NCBI GenBank assembly: GCA_034766995.1
Contig: CM068315.1
Location: 4,792,236-4,856,235 of the forward strand
Direction: 5' to 3'
Source: Acanthacorydalis orientalis
Taxonomy: Eukaryota > Arthropoda > Insecta > Megaloptera > Corydalidae
Length of the DNA: 64,000 nucleotides
Both the position numbers and the translations under genes were made by a program. This document shows, one piece after another, positions 27,180-39,001 of the stretch (the stretch's first letter is position 1; every line of letters starts with the position of its first letter). The notes under the pieces were generated by a model. That model made no database searches. It saw only the letters and a list, made by a program, of their open reading frames with translations, and had not been told where the DNA came from.

Positions 27180-27530
27180 TCAATCGTAGACTTTAAGCAC
27201 AACCATCCTGTATGTGTACCGTATACACACACACGCACATTAATACAAACGTGCGCGCACACACACACACACTTCTTCTCATTCTGCTGGTTCCCCATCG
27301 TACATTTCACCATTTCGACTTCATACCATCCACCCGTAGTCTATATCGCAGCCCCATCCGCGTGTCCCGACCGACGCCAGCACGGCGTGACGTGGTGGTT
27401 GTGTAGTGTAGTAGTAGTACTCTGAGTTCGTATACCGTCGCCGAAGCTTTATTCCGTTCTCGACCATATATTTTTTTCCATTGCACGTCTTCTGTTTTAT
27501 TTCTATCACGTACGTTCGCCGTATATGTGT
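27180..27530 (+). promoter_or_regulatory. G+C-elevated island, possible promoter or 5' leader
   Basis: After an AC-rich block (27225-27271) comes one of the least A+T-rich segments of the window. It has CGTGTCCCGACCGACGCCAG at 27361-27380 and TGACGT, a CRE half-element, at 27388-27393. It is open on both strands for about 60 codons without a known product. In an A+T-rich insect genome such islands often mark promoters or untranslated exons. No start codon with a recognisable product follows. Strand is a guess. Confidence 0.25.
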
Positions 27531-27711
27531 GTAGTCAGATGAAATATATTACCCTGTTCGCAATGCCCACCTCTTCGTTAAAAACAGTGCATTATATAAG
27601 CTATGATAGCCCATGTGCTACATATGTATGGAGAATATATTTAGACACGTATTATTTCATACAAGTATATGTGGATTCAACATCTAAACGTACATATGTA
27701 CATATCTTTAT

Positions 27712-27713
<2 letters not shown>

Positions 27714-27754
<41 letters not shown>
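27714..27754. repeat. (AT)n microsatellite
   Basis: Pure AT run. Confidence 0.95.
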
Positions 27755-27756
<2 letters not shown>

Positions 27757-28139
27757 CAGATTTGGTAATTTAATTCTCAGATTGACACAATCCAAAGAAA
27801 CACAATTTAGGAAATACGAAAAAATCTTCGATATTTATTTAAAGTAATTTGCATTTACTTAAATAGACTTATTGCAACGTCCTAAAAGTTTTTGAAAACA
27901 GTCTGAAAATGAATTCGAAGAAACTGCTTTCAATTCGGCGGTTATATTTTTCTTCGTCCTAAATTCGTTTCCTTTTGGGAACAATTTCCACTTGAAGAAA
28001 AAGAAAAAAGTATGCTGATGCCAAGCAAGGTGAATAGAGTGAGTGATTGATCTTAATAGATGTGTATTTTATGAGGAATTACTTCACAGTTAGTGCAGAA
28101 TGGGTAGATGCATTAAGAATCTACTACCCTCTTTTCGAA
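27755..28139. other. Unique DNA, no gene
   Basis: Nothing recognised before the mariner relic. Confidence 0.3.
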
Positions 28140-28580
28140 ATTGCGGTTGCAGTCGATAAGTTCGTTACAATAATCTCTTCATCAATTCAATATAGAATGC
28201 ACTATTAATTGTTTGTCCATCAGACACAAATTCTTTATGGATTATACCCTATTTATCGAAAAAGGTTATTAGCATGGTTTCGATTTTCAATTTTACAAAC
28301 AAAACTTTTTGGGTCTTGGTCATGATTTTTTAATCTACTGCATGCCTAGTGTTTTATCTCAAGATCATACTGAAACACTCATAGCTCATCACCAGTGTCA
28401 ATACTGTTTAAAAATTTACATTGTCATGACAAATCTGAACAAAGTCTGTGCACGATACTTCTCTCTTCTGTAAGACTGTGCGGGACGAACTTTGCACAGA
28501 TCTTCCTCACTTTCCCAAATCTTCATGTAAAATTTATCAAATCGTCTCCTTATTGATGTTCAACTCATCTGCCATCATTC
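28140..28580 (-). pseudogene. Mariner-like transposase relic, central region
   Basis: In shifting minus-strand frames the sequence reads ELNINKETI (second helix-turn-helix), then ILHEDLGKVRKICAKFVPHS and LTEER. After that come DTGDEL, the first catalytic Asp block (TGDETW in intact copies), then PKSFVCKIENRN, and finally GIIHKEFVSDGQTINSAFYI and ELMKRLL. This order (HTH, KFVPH linker, TGDE, HKEFV..GQT, KRLL) is that of mariner-like transposases of the class with HREFVPEGQTV. The HDNAP and final Asp blocks are missing. There are many stops, and no terminal repeats were found. Confidence 0.75.
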
Positions 28581-29196
28581 AGATGGTTATACGAAAATAA
28601 ATGAAATTTAGATCAGTATAGATTTATTTATCATAGCTTACAGATTTATGAAATAATAAAAAAATGGATTTTGAAATAAATTTTAATACAATTTATTACA
28701 CACATAAATATATTGCTTAGTATAAACTCTATTATTAAGCTATCCATGAAAAATAAATATACTAAAATGTACTCTATATACAAAAAAGAGTACTAAACTC
28801 TTTATTTTATGTAACCAATGCATGCATGTGTATCTTTTTATAACAATGTATATAGTAGTAAAGACGATCGAACGCATAAAACTGAACCTTATAAATCATA
28901 ATTCGATAGACATCAAAAGCAATGAATTTCAGATCATGTTTATTATTGGTAGCTTTTCTAGAGCTCGTAAAAAGCACGTTAAGTTTAAAAAGTTTCTCAC
29001 AGGTGTTTGTAATTGTTCGTATATTAAAAAATTTATGATCGTAGTGAAGAAAAATAATGGTTCTTTGAAGCAAATTTATTTAATAATATTCAAAATGAAT
29101 TTTAGTTCGTATCTATAGTTTGTTGCACATATCTTTTTTACTAACTTAACTTACGGTTATAAATTTCATACTTCAATATATTTCATTCAAATACAT
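28581..29196. other. Unique A+T-rich DNA, no gene
   Basis: Antiparallel open frames of 88 and 98 codons overlap at 28807-29118. Neither resembles a known protein, and mutual mirror frames are common by chance. Confidence 0.3.
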
Positions 29197-29197
29197 G

Positions 29198-29263
<66 letters not shown>

Positions 29264-29288
29264 TGTATGTATATATATATATATATAT
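29197..29288. repeat. (TA)n with four GTAT interruptions
   Basis: TA runs separated by GTAT or GTATGTAT at short intervals. Confidence 0.95.
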
Positions 29289-29725
29289 TCGTAATAACAT
29301 ACTTCTATCAATGATTAGTTTTTAAAACATTCTTCTTATTTTTAAAGATAAAAATATTTTCTAAAAGACACTAAACTCATATGAAACTAACTTTACGCTA
29401 TAAAACTGTTAAGTAATGAAATAACAAATGTATCGTGAAAAGTATGCCACTCTCATGTCATAAAAAATTATTACTTCTAACACTTATAGATTGGACAAGT
29501 AGCTCGGAAACATTGATTGATGTAAAATTGATAGATACAGTAGCTTCAAGTTTTACTTAATGTTGAATCCTTTTATATTTCAAATATAGCAAGCATTGTT
29601 TCCTCAACTATTTTGATTATAATGCTAGTAAAATTCACAAAATATTAAAAATAATAATTGATTATATATAAAAAAATTATTTAATTGCTAATATAGCACT
29701 TTTGTCGGAGAGACATTGTTTAATG

Positions 29726-29731
<6 letters not shown>
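29289..29731. other. Unique A+T-rich DNA, no gene
   Basis: Nothing recognised. Confidence 0.35.

Positions 29732-29794
<63 letters not shown>
29732..29794. repeat. (TA)n microsatellite
   Basis: Pure TA run. Confidence 0.95.
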
Positions 29795-29798
<4 letters not shown>

Positions 29799-29805
29799 TT
29801 TCAAA

Positions 29806-30202
29806 TACAGTGTCTCAAGAGTCAGTATTTATTTTGAAAAATTATGGAAATTAAGAGATACACAGTTACAAGATACACGTAGCTTCTAAGAAAGAAAAAA
29901 GGTCTATACATTTTTGACTGAGTCATACCAAAACCAAACATTCACTTTCGGTGTGTCTTGGTCCCATTCAAGAAAATTAGTTGGTTTCTCATCCAACCAA
30001 ATGCAGCAGTTATGTCGATTAACCTTTTCACATGTGTAGAAATTCTTTTTTTAAATTATAAAAAATTGAAATATCAATTAACTTTTCTTCAAATACACAA
30101 ATTTGTACCAAAAGTACATATCTTTATACCGGCATTGCATTTTTTTTTAAAAAAAAAACATCCAACGTCTGAAATAAATAGTGGATTTTGAGATATCCTG
30201 TA
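29806..30202. repeat. Possible small DNA element with weak terminal inverted repeats
   Basis: The left end TACAGTGTCTCAAGAGTCAG (then TATTTATTT) resembles the reverse of the right end, TACAGGATATCTCAAAATCC followed by ACTATTTATTT. Its last 125 bases are repeated, diverged, at 30391-30515. No protein is encoded that I recognise. Confidence 0.4.
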
Positions 30203-30390
30203 TATAATAATAAAATACATAATGGAAAAAAATCTATTCAAGAAGTAATAAAAAAATTAATAAACATATTTAATAAACAACACTTGTCTGTTATAAATAG
30301 CAAATTTGTTTCTTTTTATTTTAACAACTGAAATTCAAGTTAAATTTTATATCATTTGCAATTCATTAATACTTAAACATAACAATTTAG

Positions 30391-30515
30391 TTAACTTTTT
30401 TTCAAATACACAAATTTACACCAGAATTGTATATATTTATGCTAACATAGCATTTTTTTATTAAAAAAAACCTAATGTCACTGAAATAGATTTTTTGAGA
30501 CATTCTGCATAAATA
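30391..30515. repeat. Diverged second copy of 30078-30202
   Basis: The two segments share TTAACTTTT, TCAAATACACAAATTT and GCATTTTTTT, then an A run, then TGAAATA, then a TTTTTGAGACATTCTGCATA-like end. The offset is 313 bases, which suggests an old tandem duplication or two adjacent insertions. Confidence 0.6.
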
Positions 30516-31143
30516 AAAACATTTGTGTGAAAACAAATTCATACTTCTGAAAAAGATAAATAATTTGTGAACAAATATTAATATATATCTAAATTGATAT
30601 CTAGAAATACATAAAAGATATAAATAGCGTGTTCTTTTCTCATAATATTTTGTTTAGTATATAAGAAAAATTAAATACAATTTATATTAATTTCATATCA
30701 TGTTAATTTCAGTTTATCGTATAGAAATTCGCATTGATTACGTTTATAATACGAAACAGTTACTTATTATTCACTCATCTGAAATTAATTATCTAATCAT
30801 AATTAAATTGAACTGAGATTGTGCAATAATGTCAGTGTCATGTAATCACCCTTGTATAAATAATATATCCATTGATTTGTTTAATTGTATAAATTCTGTT
30901 TAATTATATGAGATTTTGAAGAATTTGTATATTCAAAGTCATGTGAATATTTTTACGGACAAAAATTTGAGATATTGTTCTTTAGTGTATTAATTTTTTT
31001 TTAAACTATGACTACATATCTGTGTGTTGAAACTTATATATTAAAGGAAAACGTATATTGCGTTACAAAAACTCTTCATTGTTAGAAATTAATGATTTGT
31101 ACATGAAGAAGTCTGTGTTATACAGATGCAATTATATATAGGA
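30516..31143. other. Unique A+T-rich DNA, no gene
   Basis: Nothing recognised. Confidence 0.35.
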
Positions 31144-31529
31144 CTAGAGAGCTCCACCCGCTGCTCGATGCGCTCGCCAACCCCCAGGGGAGTTTCGTCC
31201 CTTGCTCGATAACGCTCGTCCCTCTCACTAAAAATAACAGAAATTAACAAGTTATACACATCAATAATTCGTGTAAAATGCAAGTTTTAAAATTTTTATT
31301 GGAAAAGTTAAAAATTAACAACAAAATACAATGATAAAATTTGTAATCATCTTTTTATTGTAAAGCTTCAGTGAATATAATAAATTTCTTATCAGTTTTC
31401 ACTGAAATCACACATCATGCGACTGATATTTAATCAATCAGAACAGAGATAACGTAACCGATATTAACCAGTTAGAGAACGAATAAAAGTCACGGGGACG
31501 ACATCATTGTTACATTTTTATAATATAGA
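31144..31529 (-). mobile_element. Helitron-like non-autonomous element, copy 2
   Basis: Read on the minus strand it starts TCTATATTATAAAAATG at 31529, shares ATTCGTTCTCT, CTCTGTTCTGATTGATT, ACTTTTCCAATAAAAATTTT and CTTGCATTTTAC with the other copies, and ends in a G+C-rich tail. The tail has CTCCCCTGGGGGTTGGCGAG and GCGCATCGAGCAGCGG, then CTCTCTAG directly before T. TC at the start and CTRR at the end with insertion before T are Helitron hallmarks. At 386 bases it is the most complete copy. The 64-codon minus-strand frame (31089-31283) is a by-product of the tail. Confidence 0.6.
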
Positions 31530-31603
31530 AAGGTGTTTCTCTAGTTGCGTTTAATTAAGAAAATTTTTAACTATTGATGAATAATTTTTTTGTTTCACTC
31601 TCT

Positions 31604-31609
31604 CATATA

Positions 31610-31693
<84 letters not shown>
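31604..31693. repeat. Long (TA)n microsatellite
   Basis: About 80 bases of alternating TA, one of the longest pure runs here. Confidence 0.95.
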
Positions 31694-32003
31694 AATGACA
31701 TATCATTTGTACAGTTTGTTCTTCAACCAATAATGTCAAGCAATACACTAACTTGTGGTTATAAAAAAACGAACTGTAATTCCACTGACTTACGAAAAAG
31801 AATTACAACACTTTCTAGTGCTTTTATATCTCTCAACTTGCTTTTTACAAGTTACTTTTAGAAGCTTTCTATTGCTTTTCTATCGGTCCAATTTTATAAT
31901 ACATAAAATTGCCTTGAATAAAGAAAAGAATCTTTTTGGCTGTTATTTTTGTCTGTGACTGACATTTTCACATTTAATTAATTCATTTGGTTTTATATTT
32001 TTA

Positions 32004-32005
<2 letters not shown>
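31694..32005. other. Unique DNA, no gene
   Basis: Nothing recognised. Confidence 0.3.
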
Positions 32006-32046
<41 letters not shown>

Positions 32047-32069
32047 TGTGTGTGTGTGTGTGTGTGTGT
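32006..32069. repeat. Compound (TA)n(GT)n
   Basis: A TA run passes into a GT run of about 12 units. Confidence 0.95.
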
Positions 32070-34130
32070 CTATCATTATATTATTATAATATATAGCCTA
32101 AAGATACTTCACTTGCAATAAAATACAATTTATTATTATAATTGAATTTTATAACTGAAATTTATATACCAAAACTTATGCCTACATCAGGAGTTATATT
32201 AATCTTAATATTTTTTCTTGTAAATTTTAATGTTTTTATTGATTATTGAAATTATATTAAGAAAAATGATGTAAAAAATTTAAATATTGTAGTAAATTTT
32301 GAATTTGAAATCCAAAAAGTAATTTTAAAGTCTGTTTTAAAATATTTAGAGAAAATATTTAATTCTAGATTCAACTACTTCATGTTTAATGTAAGAATAT
32401 TCAATAATATATTTTTTAAAAAATAATAGGTAATTGATTTAGTAACATAATGACAACGGACAATTTATGAAAGATGACTGTCTAAAGGTCGAATGTGGTT
32501 GATTCTATTACAAAAATCATTCTAGACCGGCTTTAAATTATATGACAGGAATCCAATGTAATATATGTCAAAGTAAAATGAATTTGAGTCTGATATAACA
32601 TACATATTATATATAAAATTCGGAATGTCTTACAGTTATTGCTTATATTGCTTGCTTACCTTCAGAAATCTTTTTTTAAATTTATTACAAATTTTATGTA
32701 AAAATAAATGTCTAACTAAAAAATATCAAACCATAATATTTTTTATAAAAATATACATTCATTGATGTTCAGCAAGAAACATTTATAACGTTGGGAATAA
32801 GACTCTACAATCGTTTTTTTATAACCGAACCTATTTTGTAACTTTTTAAAACGTTCTACAAGTTTATTTTTTTCTTCTATAATTATTTTTTTAAGCCATT
32901 ACAAGTAATAAAAATGTATATTTGTCTATACTATCTTTTTGTTATCTAAGTTACTAATTTATAGTTGTATAATTTGTTGCATTTAGATATTGTTCAAGTA
33001 TTTTTTTTCAAATTAGTTATTACTTTTATATTAACATAATATATCGTGACCCGATTTCAGATTTATTTTAGTAATAAAAAGGATCTAAAAGGAGTAACAT
33101 ATCTGGTAATTATTATATTAAAGTATGTGCAGTTTCCTTTCAATCATAAAATCTAGTCACTTTCGCTACGAAATCTTTTTGCTTTTAAAATCATGGATAT
33201 GGTGGTCATTCAGAACTAAAAAATATTAAAATAGCTTGATTAATTCTCTAGAGTATATGAACAACAAGACAACGTTTTCTACCTTAAAGATCTAATCTTG
33301 TCACAGATCTGTCACATGTGCTCTTGCTGTCCTGTAGGAACACTCTTCTCTTGCATGAAACTCTACTCGCTGTTTATGAAGCAATTACTTTTACACACAT
33401 TAGAGTTGCTAGAATAAACTTATGTTTATTTAAACAACATACATAAAATCAAGCAGACATTACTAAATGTAATTCACCGTACACAAAGTAACATTTTCTA
33501 GATGTGAATTCCAACTTTCAAGTTTGATACATTTATTATTTAATGAAAATCAATTATAACTACGCTTGACAATGTTCTATATAATTCATTTTTACCACAG
33601 ATTAGTTAACGATCTAAAAAATTAGAAAACTTAGCAAGAAAGAAGTGTTTTACCAGTTAACGATTTTTCTGGATTTTAATATTATTAATATTCAATTATC
33701 TCATTTCAATTATAAATAATTTAAATAAAATTAGTCATTGTTATACGATTTTAACACGTTGAAAAATTATTCTCATTAGCTCGAGATCAATTGATTGACT
33801 TTCGTATGTACTTTCTATACAAGTATGAGCATTACTATTTCAATAGTAAAAAATATTTTGAAGTATATCAGTACTGATAGATATCGACTGATTCCAAGAC
33901 CTGAATCAATCAATTAGACAATTTAATAATACTACAAATGCACAGATGTTTTGTTTATCTGATATAATGTGTGAAATGTACATTTGAATAGAAATAAAAT
34001 TGTTTCTCTATATTAATGTCACTGCTTATCAATTTACATATTTTTATGTATTAATATTGTTACTCTTTAGAATAAAGCTTTAAAATAATGATTTATTTAT
34101 GGAAAAATCTTATTATATTATTGTTCAAAT
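32070..34130. other. Unique A+T-rich DNA, no gene
   Basis: Read on both strands without finding a transposase block, RNA gene or repeat end. 33270-33400 is slightly less A+T-rich. Confidence 0.35.
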
Positions 34131-34920
34131 ATGAGAAGTGTTCGTAAAGTAATGCCCGTTTTGTAATTAGCACCGATTAAACATGAATGATGAGACTGCG
34201 CATGCACAGTGGACTTATGTAATTTATGGGGTAGTCATCAACCATTTTGTCGCTTTTTGATTCTTGTTTGATGCCATGTGTGAGTTGATTGTTAATGAAT
34301 GCAACAATAAATAATCACTCCAGTAGTGAGGTCCGTACTGTGATTTGGTTTTTTTATCAGAAAACAAACTGCTGTTGAAATTTACAGGCAATTTTGGGAG
34401 GTGTATGAACCTAGTATTATGAGTGACAGTAAATTTAGGCAATGGTATCGTTTATTTAAGCGAACGAATATTCATAACGAAGAGCGTAGTAGCTAGTTTA
34501 GTATAATGGTAAACAATTTGGTGAAAAAATAAACATGAAAATTCGAGAAAATCGTCGTTTCACAATTATCTATTGAATTTCCAGAAGTTGTATGGTCAAT
34601 GATTTATAAAATTGTGACAGAAAAGCCAGGCTACAAAAAACTGTGTGCTAGGTGGATACCAACAAGTAGAAAGTTATGGATTTAGTTAACCATTTTCGCA
34701 GCGACTAGAAAATGAAGTAGACAATTTTTTTATCCACATTCTTACTGGAGATGAAACCTGATTTCCTATACAAATGTCAAATCAAAGCAATGACGTAGAA
34801 CTGAAAGACAGGCGTTACTAATTGGTTCACACAAGTCACAGGCGGTGGACTTCTTCGTCATGGGAATAAGGAGGGTGGTGCCATGATACCAAAAAATGCA
34901 TGGAAGTCACTATGTGGAAA
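34131..34920 (+). pseudogene. Mariner-like element relic (family D), transposase N-terminal half
   Basis: The left end GAAGTGTTCGTAAAGTAATG (34135-34154) is a mariner-type terminus. From 34368 the + strand reads TAVEIYRQFWEVYEPSIMSD, then SKFRQWYRLFKRTNIHNEER, the first helix-turn-helix and linker. After a stop and a frame change comes KIRENRRFTI, then EFPEVVWSMIYKIVTEKPGY and KKLCARWIP, the second helix-turn-helix and the KLCARWVP linker. Around 34735-34765 HILTGDET is followed by a stop where Trp is expected, which is the first catalytic Asp block. Beyond that it is too decayed to read. A right end was not found. Confidence 0.8.
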
Positions 34921-35611
34921 AATAATGTACATCTGTAGATGTATTTTACCTGTAATAAATTATTTTTATCATTGATGTTTTTTTTCTAAATGCTGAACAG
35001 ACCTTACATTAAAAAGGAGTCTCAATCATTCAGTAATAGAAAATCATTTCTATTACTATCTAAAAAAATTAATAATTATAGATTACAGTTTTTGAAATTA
35101 CTACCTAACTACAAGTATATTAGTCTCATGTCACTTTTGATATTGTAACGAATAGATTGAAAGAATTAAATTTCTATACTTATTTTTACATAGATAAATC
35201 TAATAATAAAAAATAGAAATTGAGTTAATAATAGGTTGTTAATTTTTTATCTTATAGGATACATTAGTAAATGGAAAATAACATTTTTCACAAATGAAAA
35301 CATTAAATATTGCAATCGAGAATAACTACAACGATATTATGAATAATATAAAAATGTTGCGAAGAAAAACCAATATCATAAAAATTATTAGTTAATTTAT
35401 TAATCAATTTATGTATGAGTATAAATCTGATCATTTTCCTTGGATAAAAATACGTCCGTTCATCTTTTCTGTTTATTTCTTTCCGTATTTGATTTTATAG
35501 CTCCAATAAATAATGTTGTATAAATTTATAATTAACATCTTATAATAAAATGACATACACGATGATGATACGAAAATTAGGTTAATGTAATTCTGAAATA
35601 AATTTCAATAA

Positions 35612-35614
<3 letters not shown>
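34921..35614. other. Unique A+T-rich DNA, no gene
   Basis: Nothing recognised; may hold the decayed 3' part of the mariner relic. Confidence 0.3.

Positions 35615-35649
<35 letters not shown>
35615..35649. repeat. (TA)n microsatellite
   Basis: TA run, followed by a short GTGTACGTGTGT. Confidence 0.95.
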
Positions 35650-35654
<5 letters not shown>

Positions 35655-35913
35655 TATGTGTACGTGTGTATGAATGATAGAGCACAACTTGGCATATGTA
35701 ATAAATATTTAATTATGCACTGGCTATAGATGTTTTGCATACTGTTTGCTCGTTAATAATTCAGTTACTCGTACATTGAAGTCACGGCTGTCACAACAGG
35801 GATTTAAACATGCAGCTCTCCTGGATTTTGTCGAAATCCAGATCCGACAATTTTATAGTACAGTATACAATTTGCGAGTACTTGAATAAAATATTAGCTT
35901 CATATCCTATATT

Positions 35914-35915
<2 letters not shown>

Positions 35916-35974
<59 letters not shown>
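35916..35974. repeat. (AT)n microsatellite
   Basis: Pure AT run. Confidence 0.95.
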
Positions 35975-35976
<2 letters not shown>

Positions 35977-36847
35977 GTATATATTTATAGTATAAAGCTT
36001 AATCCTGTTGAAAGTACACGATATTCCATGTATATCGAAATATTATGATCATTAGAATGAAATCTGTTGTGATGTATTGATATAAAGTTGTTGAGGAATA
36101 TTTCGAATAAAATTCTTATTTAATTTCCATTTATTTCAAAGTAATACTTTTTTATGTCACTAAAATTATTTAAAAACCGATTAATCAGTAAGAAAGTCTC
36201 GATAATAATTAAAGAGATTATTTGTGAAATTTGAAAGTGATTTTATAGTATGCTCATATGATTTTGACTACGTTATGTTTGTTAATTTTATTTATTTATA
36301 CATTAGATTTTTAAACTATTAAAAGATGTTTTCTAAACTATTAAGTGCTTTTCATTTAAAGAATTTATTTTTGAACAAGCCAGTCTATTTTATCAATTAT
36401 TTTTTAATGTTTTTTGTAATATTTTCCCAACATCATGAAAGCATTCGTTTGCTTTTTATTGTAAAAGCTAGAAGATTTATTCTTGAATAACGAAGATAAG
36501 TGATTATACTATTTTATAAAAACATATAATAACTATCTACAGATAACAAATAAACAAATATGAAACAAATAATCGTCAGGTTATACCTGGAATGTACAAA
36601 AGGTAGATAAGACTGTCTCAGTTTAACTTGCTCAATTTCAATTGAGTCTGTGTTGAAATGAGCGGTCTGATATGAAAGAACCCCCTTTAAATAAGTAGAA
36701 ACTACAATTCTTTTTAGAATTTTTTATTTAATTCATTTCAATAATTACTGTATTTGTACAGATCTTAATAATGATTATAATGATGTCCATTAAGTAAAAA
36801 AATCTATTAGAATGTTATATTTGATTTGGAAGCCTTTTTTAACGTTG

Positions 36848-36848
<1 letters not shown>
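35975..36848. other. Unique A+T-rich DNA, no gene
   Basis: Nothing recognised. Confidence 0.35.
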
Positions 36849-36909
<61 letters not shown>

Positions 36910-36910
36910 T
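36849..36910. repeat. Compound (TC)n(TA)n(TG)n
   Basis: Three dinucleotide repeats in direct series. Confidence 0.95.
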
Positions 36911-37208
36911 TCTATATTTTCTCATCATATTTTTTATATTTACCTTTTTGAGCCTTAATCTGTACCTCATAATTGAATCTTTACAAAGTTATAATTTTAG
37001 ATTGCAAAGAAACCATTTTCTTTTTAATAACCCAATATCTTCACTTACTATTCCAGTAAATTAGTGACAATAAATCATTTACAAGTAGACAGATATAATT
37101 TATTTTTTTTAATATGATTTGTAATGTACGTTATTTTTTTATAAAATATTTATATATGTATATTTCAAGTTCTCTATTTATATGCTTGTATATTTCATTG
37201 ACTTCTAT

Positions 37209-37238
37209 CACTAATATTCTCCTTTTTTACAGGTAAAT
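37209..37238 (+). promoter_or_regulatory. Second recursive-splice-site-like motif
   Basis: CACTAAT (a good insect branch-point match) is followed by TTCTCCTTTTTTA, CAG at 37230-37232, and at once GTAAAT. A possible downstream 5' site, AAAG|GTAATA, lies about 75 bases on and would define a recursive exon. It has the same strand and form as the motif at 1907, about 35 kb upstream. The 5' half (GTAAAT) is weaker than GTAAGA. Inference from motif only. Confidence 0.35.
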
Positions 37239-37649
37239 AATGAATAATTCCAATTTCATCTTTAATTTACAATGAATGGAACGTTTCACATCCGTTGAAT
37301 TAAAGGTAATAATATTTATTTGATATTTTATACATGAATCTTAAAATATGAAGAGATTTTGGAAAATAAATAGATAGATATTTTTAGTACTACATTTAAA
37401 AATACTGAAATACTATTGTGTATTCGTATAGTAGGTGTATTTATTTTAGAACTTCCGAGCATACAATAAAACCGTATATTATTCAGATGAATATAACAAT
37501 GTTTGTTCAAACTGATATGTTTGTTTGAATATAAATTAAGAATAATCTGTTCATGATAGCGTACACGTACATGTATTTGTATTATTTATACACATTAAGT
37601 AATCTGAATTCAGTCCTAAAATGGGAAATTAAATTTGAAATAATAATTG

Positions 37650-37670
37650 TTTTTTTTTTTTTTTTTTTTT
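37650..37670. repeat. Poly(T) run of 21
   Basis: Uninterrupted T run. It could be the reverse complement of a retroposed poly(A) tail, but no element is recognisable beside it. Confidence 0.9.
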
Positions 37671-38644
37671 GTAAAAATTAATAAAATACGGTTATAAATA
37701 ATATTGGTGTATTTGGTTTTACGTGATATATTTTACATTTTTCAATAATAATTAAGGAAAAGTAGTAATGTTCTTTTGTGAAAAGTGTGCGACAAAAATG
37801 AAAAATGAATATTAAATAAATATTTATTTATTTCGTTTAGAGCGAATTGATCATTTTAATGAATTAGTTATTCTGATTCGTCTCATTTTTTTATGTAGGT
37901 TATTTGTAAATAAATGTATGAATAGTTTTTTTAAAAACTGGATAATTTTTCAATCTCTTTTTTTTATAATTCAACATGAAATTCATAATTTATATTAATC
38001 CTTATTTTAATAAATATCATATATTAATTCTTAATAAATTTAATATGTTGTACTGTTGGTTTTTGTCATTTTTGGATAACTTGTTTCCACTACTAGTAAT
38101 AAAAAATAAAACTTCTGCTACATAATGTCTTCAATCTTTTACAATGTAAACTACACTTATTATAATCGACCTTATTTATTGCGTAATTGAATTATAATTG
38201 AGTCTCTTAGTCTCAACTAGTACATATTTTAAAACATATATTAGGGTAAATCTGATTCAATATAGATTTGTAGGATTAACTCTTTAACACATAACTGTAT
38301 TCGAAGTGTTTATTTGGCTTAAATCCTTTATAAGATTCGAAGATTCAATACTTATTACTAACGGATTTTGATATACAAAAGTAAATGATACATGGAGTTG
38401 TACTAAAAGTTCCTTAAACAGATTTTAAAATAAGTACCGTTGAAAGGGAAACTGTTATTGACATGTCTTCATTTAAATATTTTCTCTATAGAATCAGTAC
38501 CTTGAATAAAGTATATAAATTTAAACATATAATTTTTACTAAATGAAGATATATCAGTGAATATTGTGTTGCTATTAATTCTGCTATTTAGACTTAATTT
38601 TGTTACTTATGAATAATTTCTTTGATTTAATTAACATAACATAT
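37671..38644. other. Unique A+T-rich DNA, no gene
   Basis: Nothing recognised. Confidence 0.35.
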
Positions 38645-38650
38645 TATATA

Positions 38651-38685
<35 letters not shown>
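38645..38685. repeat. (TA)n microsatellite
   Basis: TA run with one G. Confidence 0.95.
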
Positions 38686-38690
<5 letters not shown>

Positions 38691-39001
38691 AATAAAAATT
38701 TCGCAGATCTAAGTCTAGTTATTCACGTATAATCTGATAAATGACTATAGATTGATATATTTTAAGTTAATCAGCATTTGTCATGTTACAATTCATGTTG
38801 ATATGTATTGTAGAATGTAATGTTGTATGTTTCAATTATCAGTAATAAACAATAAATAAACATGGCAAGAGAAACACTAAATAATCTTATTTATTGAATT
38901 TGGTTTTTAAATTATATAAAGTAAATGTAGAAAGTAGAAATAGATTTAAGAATTAATTGTGAAAAAATATTTTTAATTGTTTTATTTATTAGTATTTTAT
39001 T

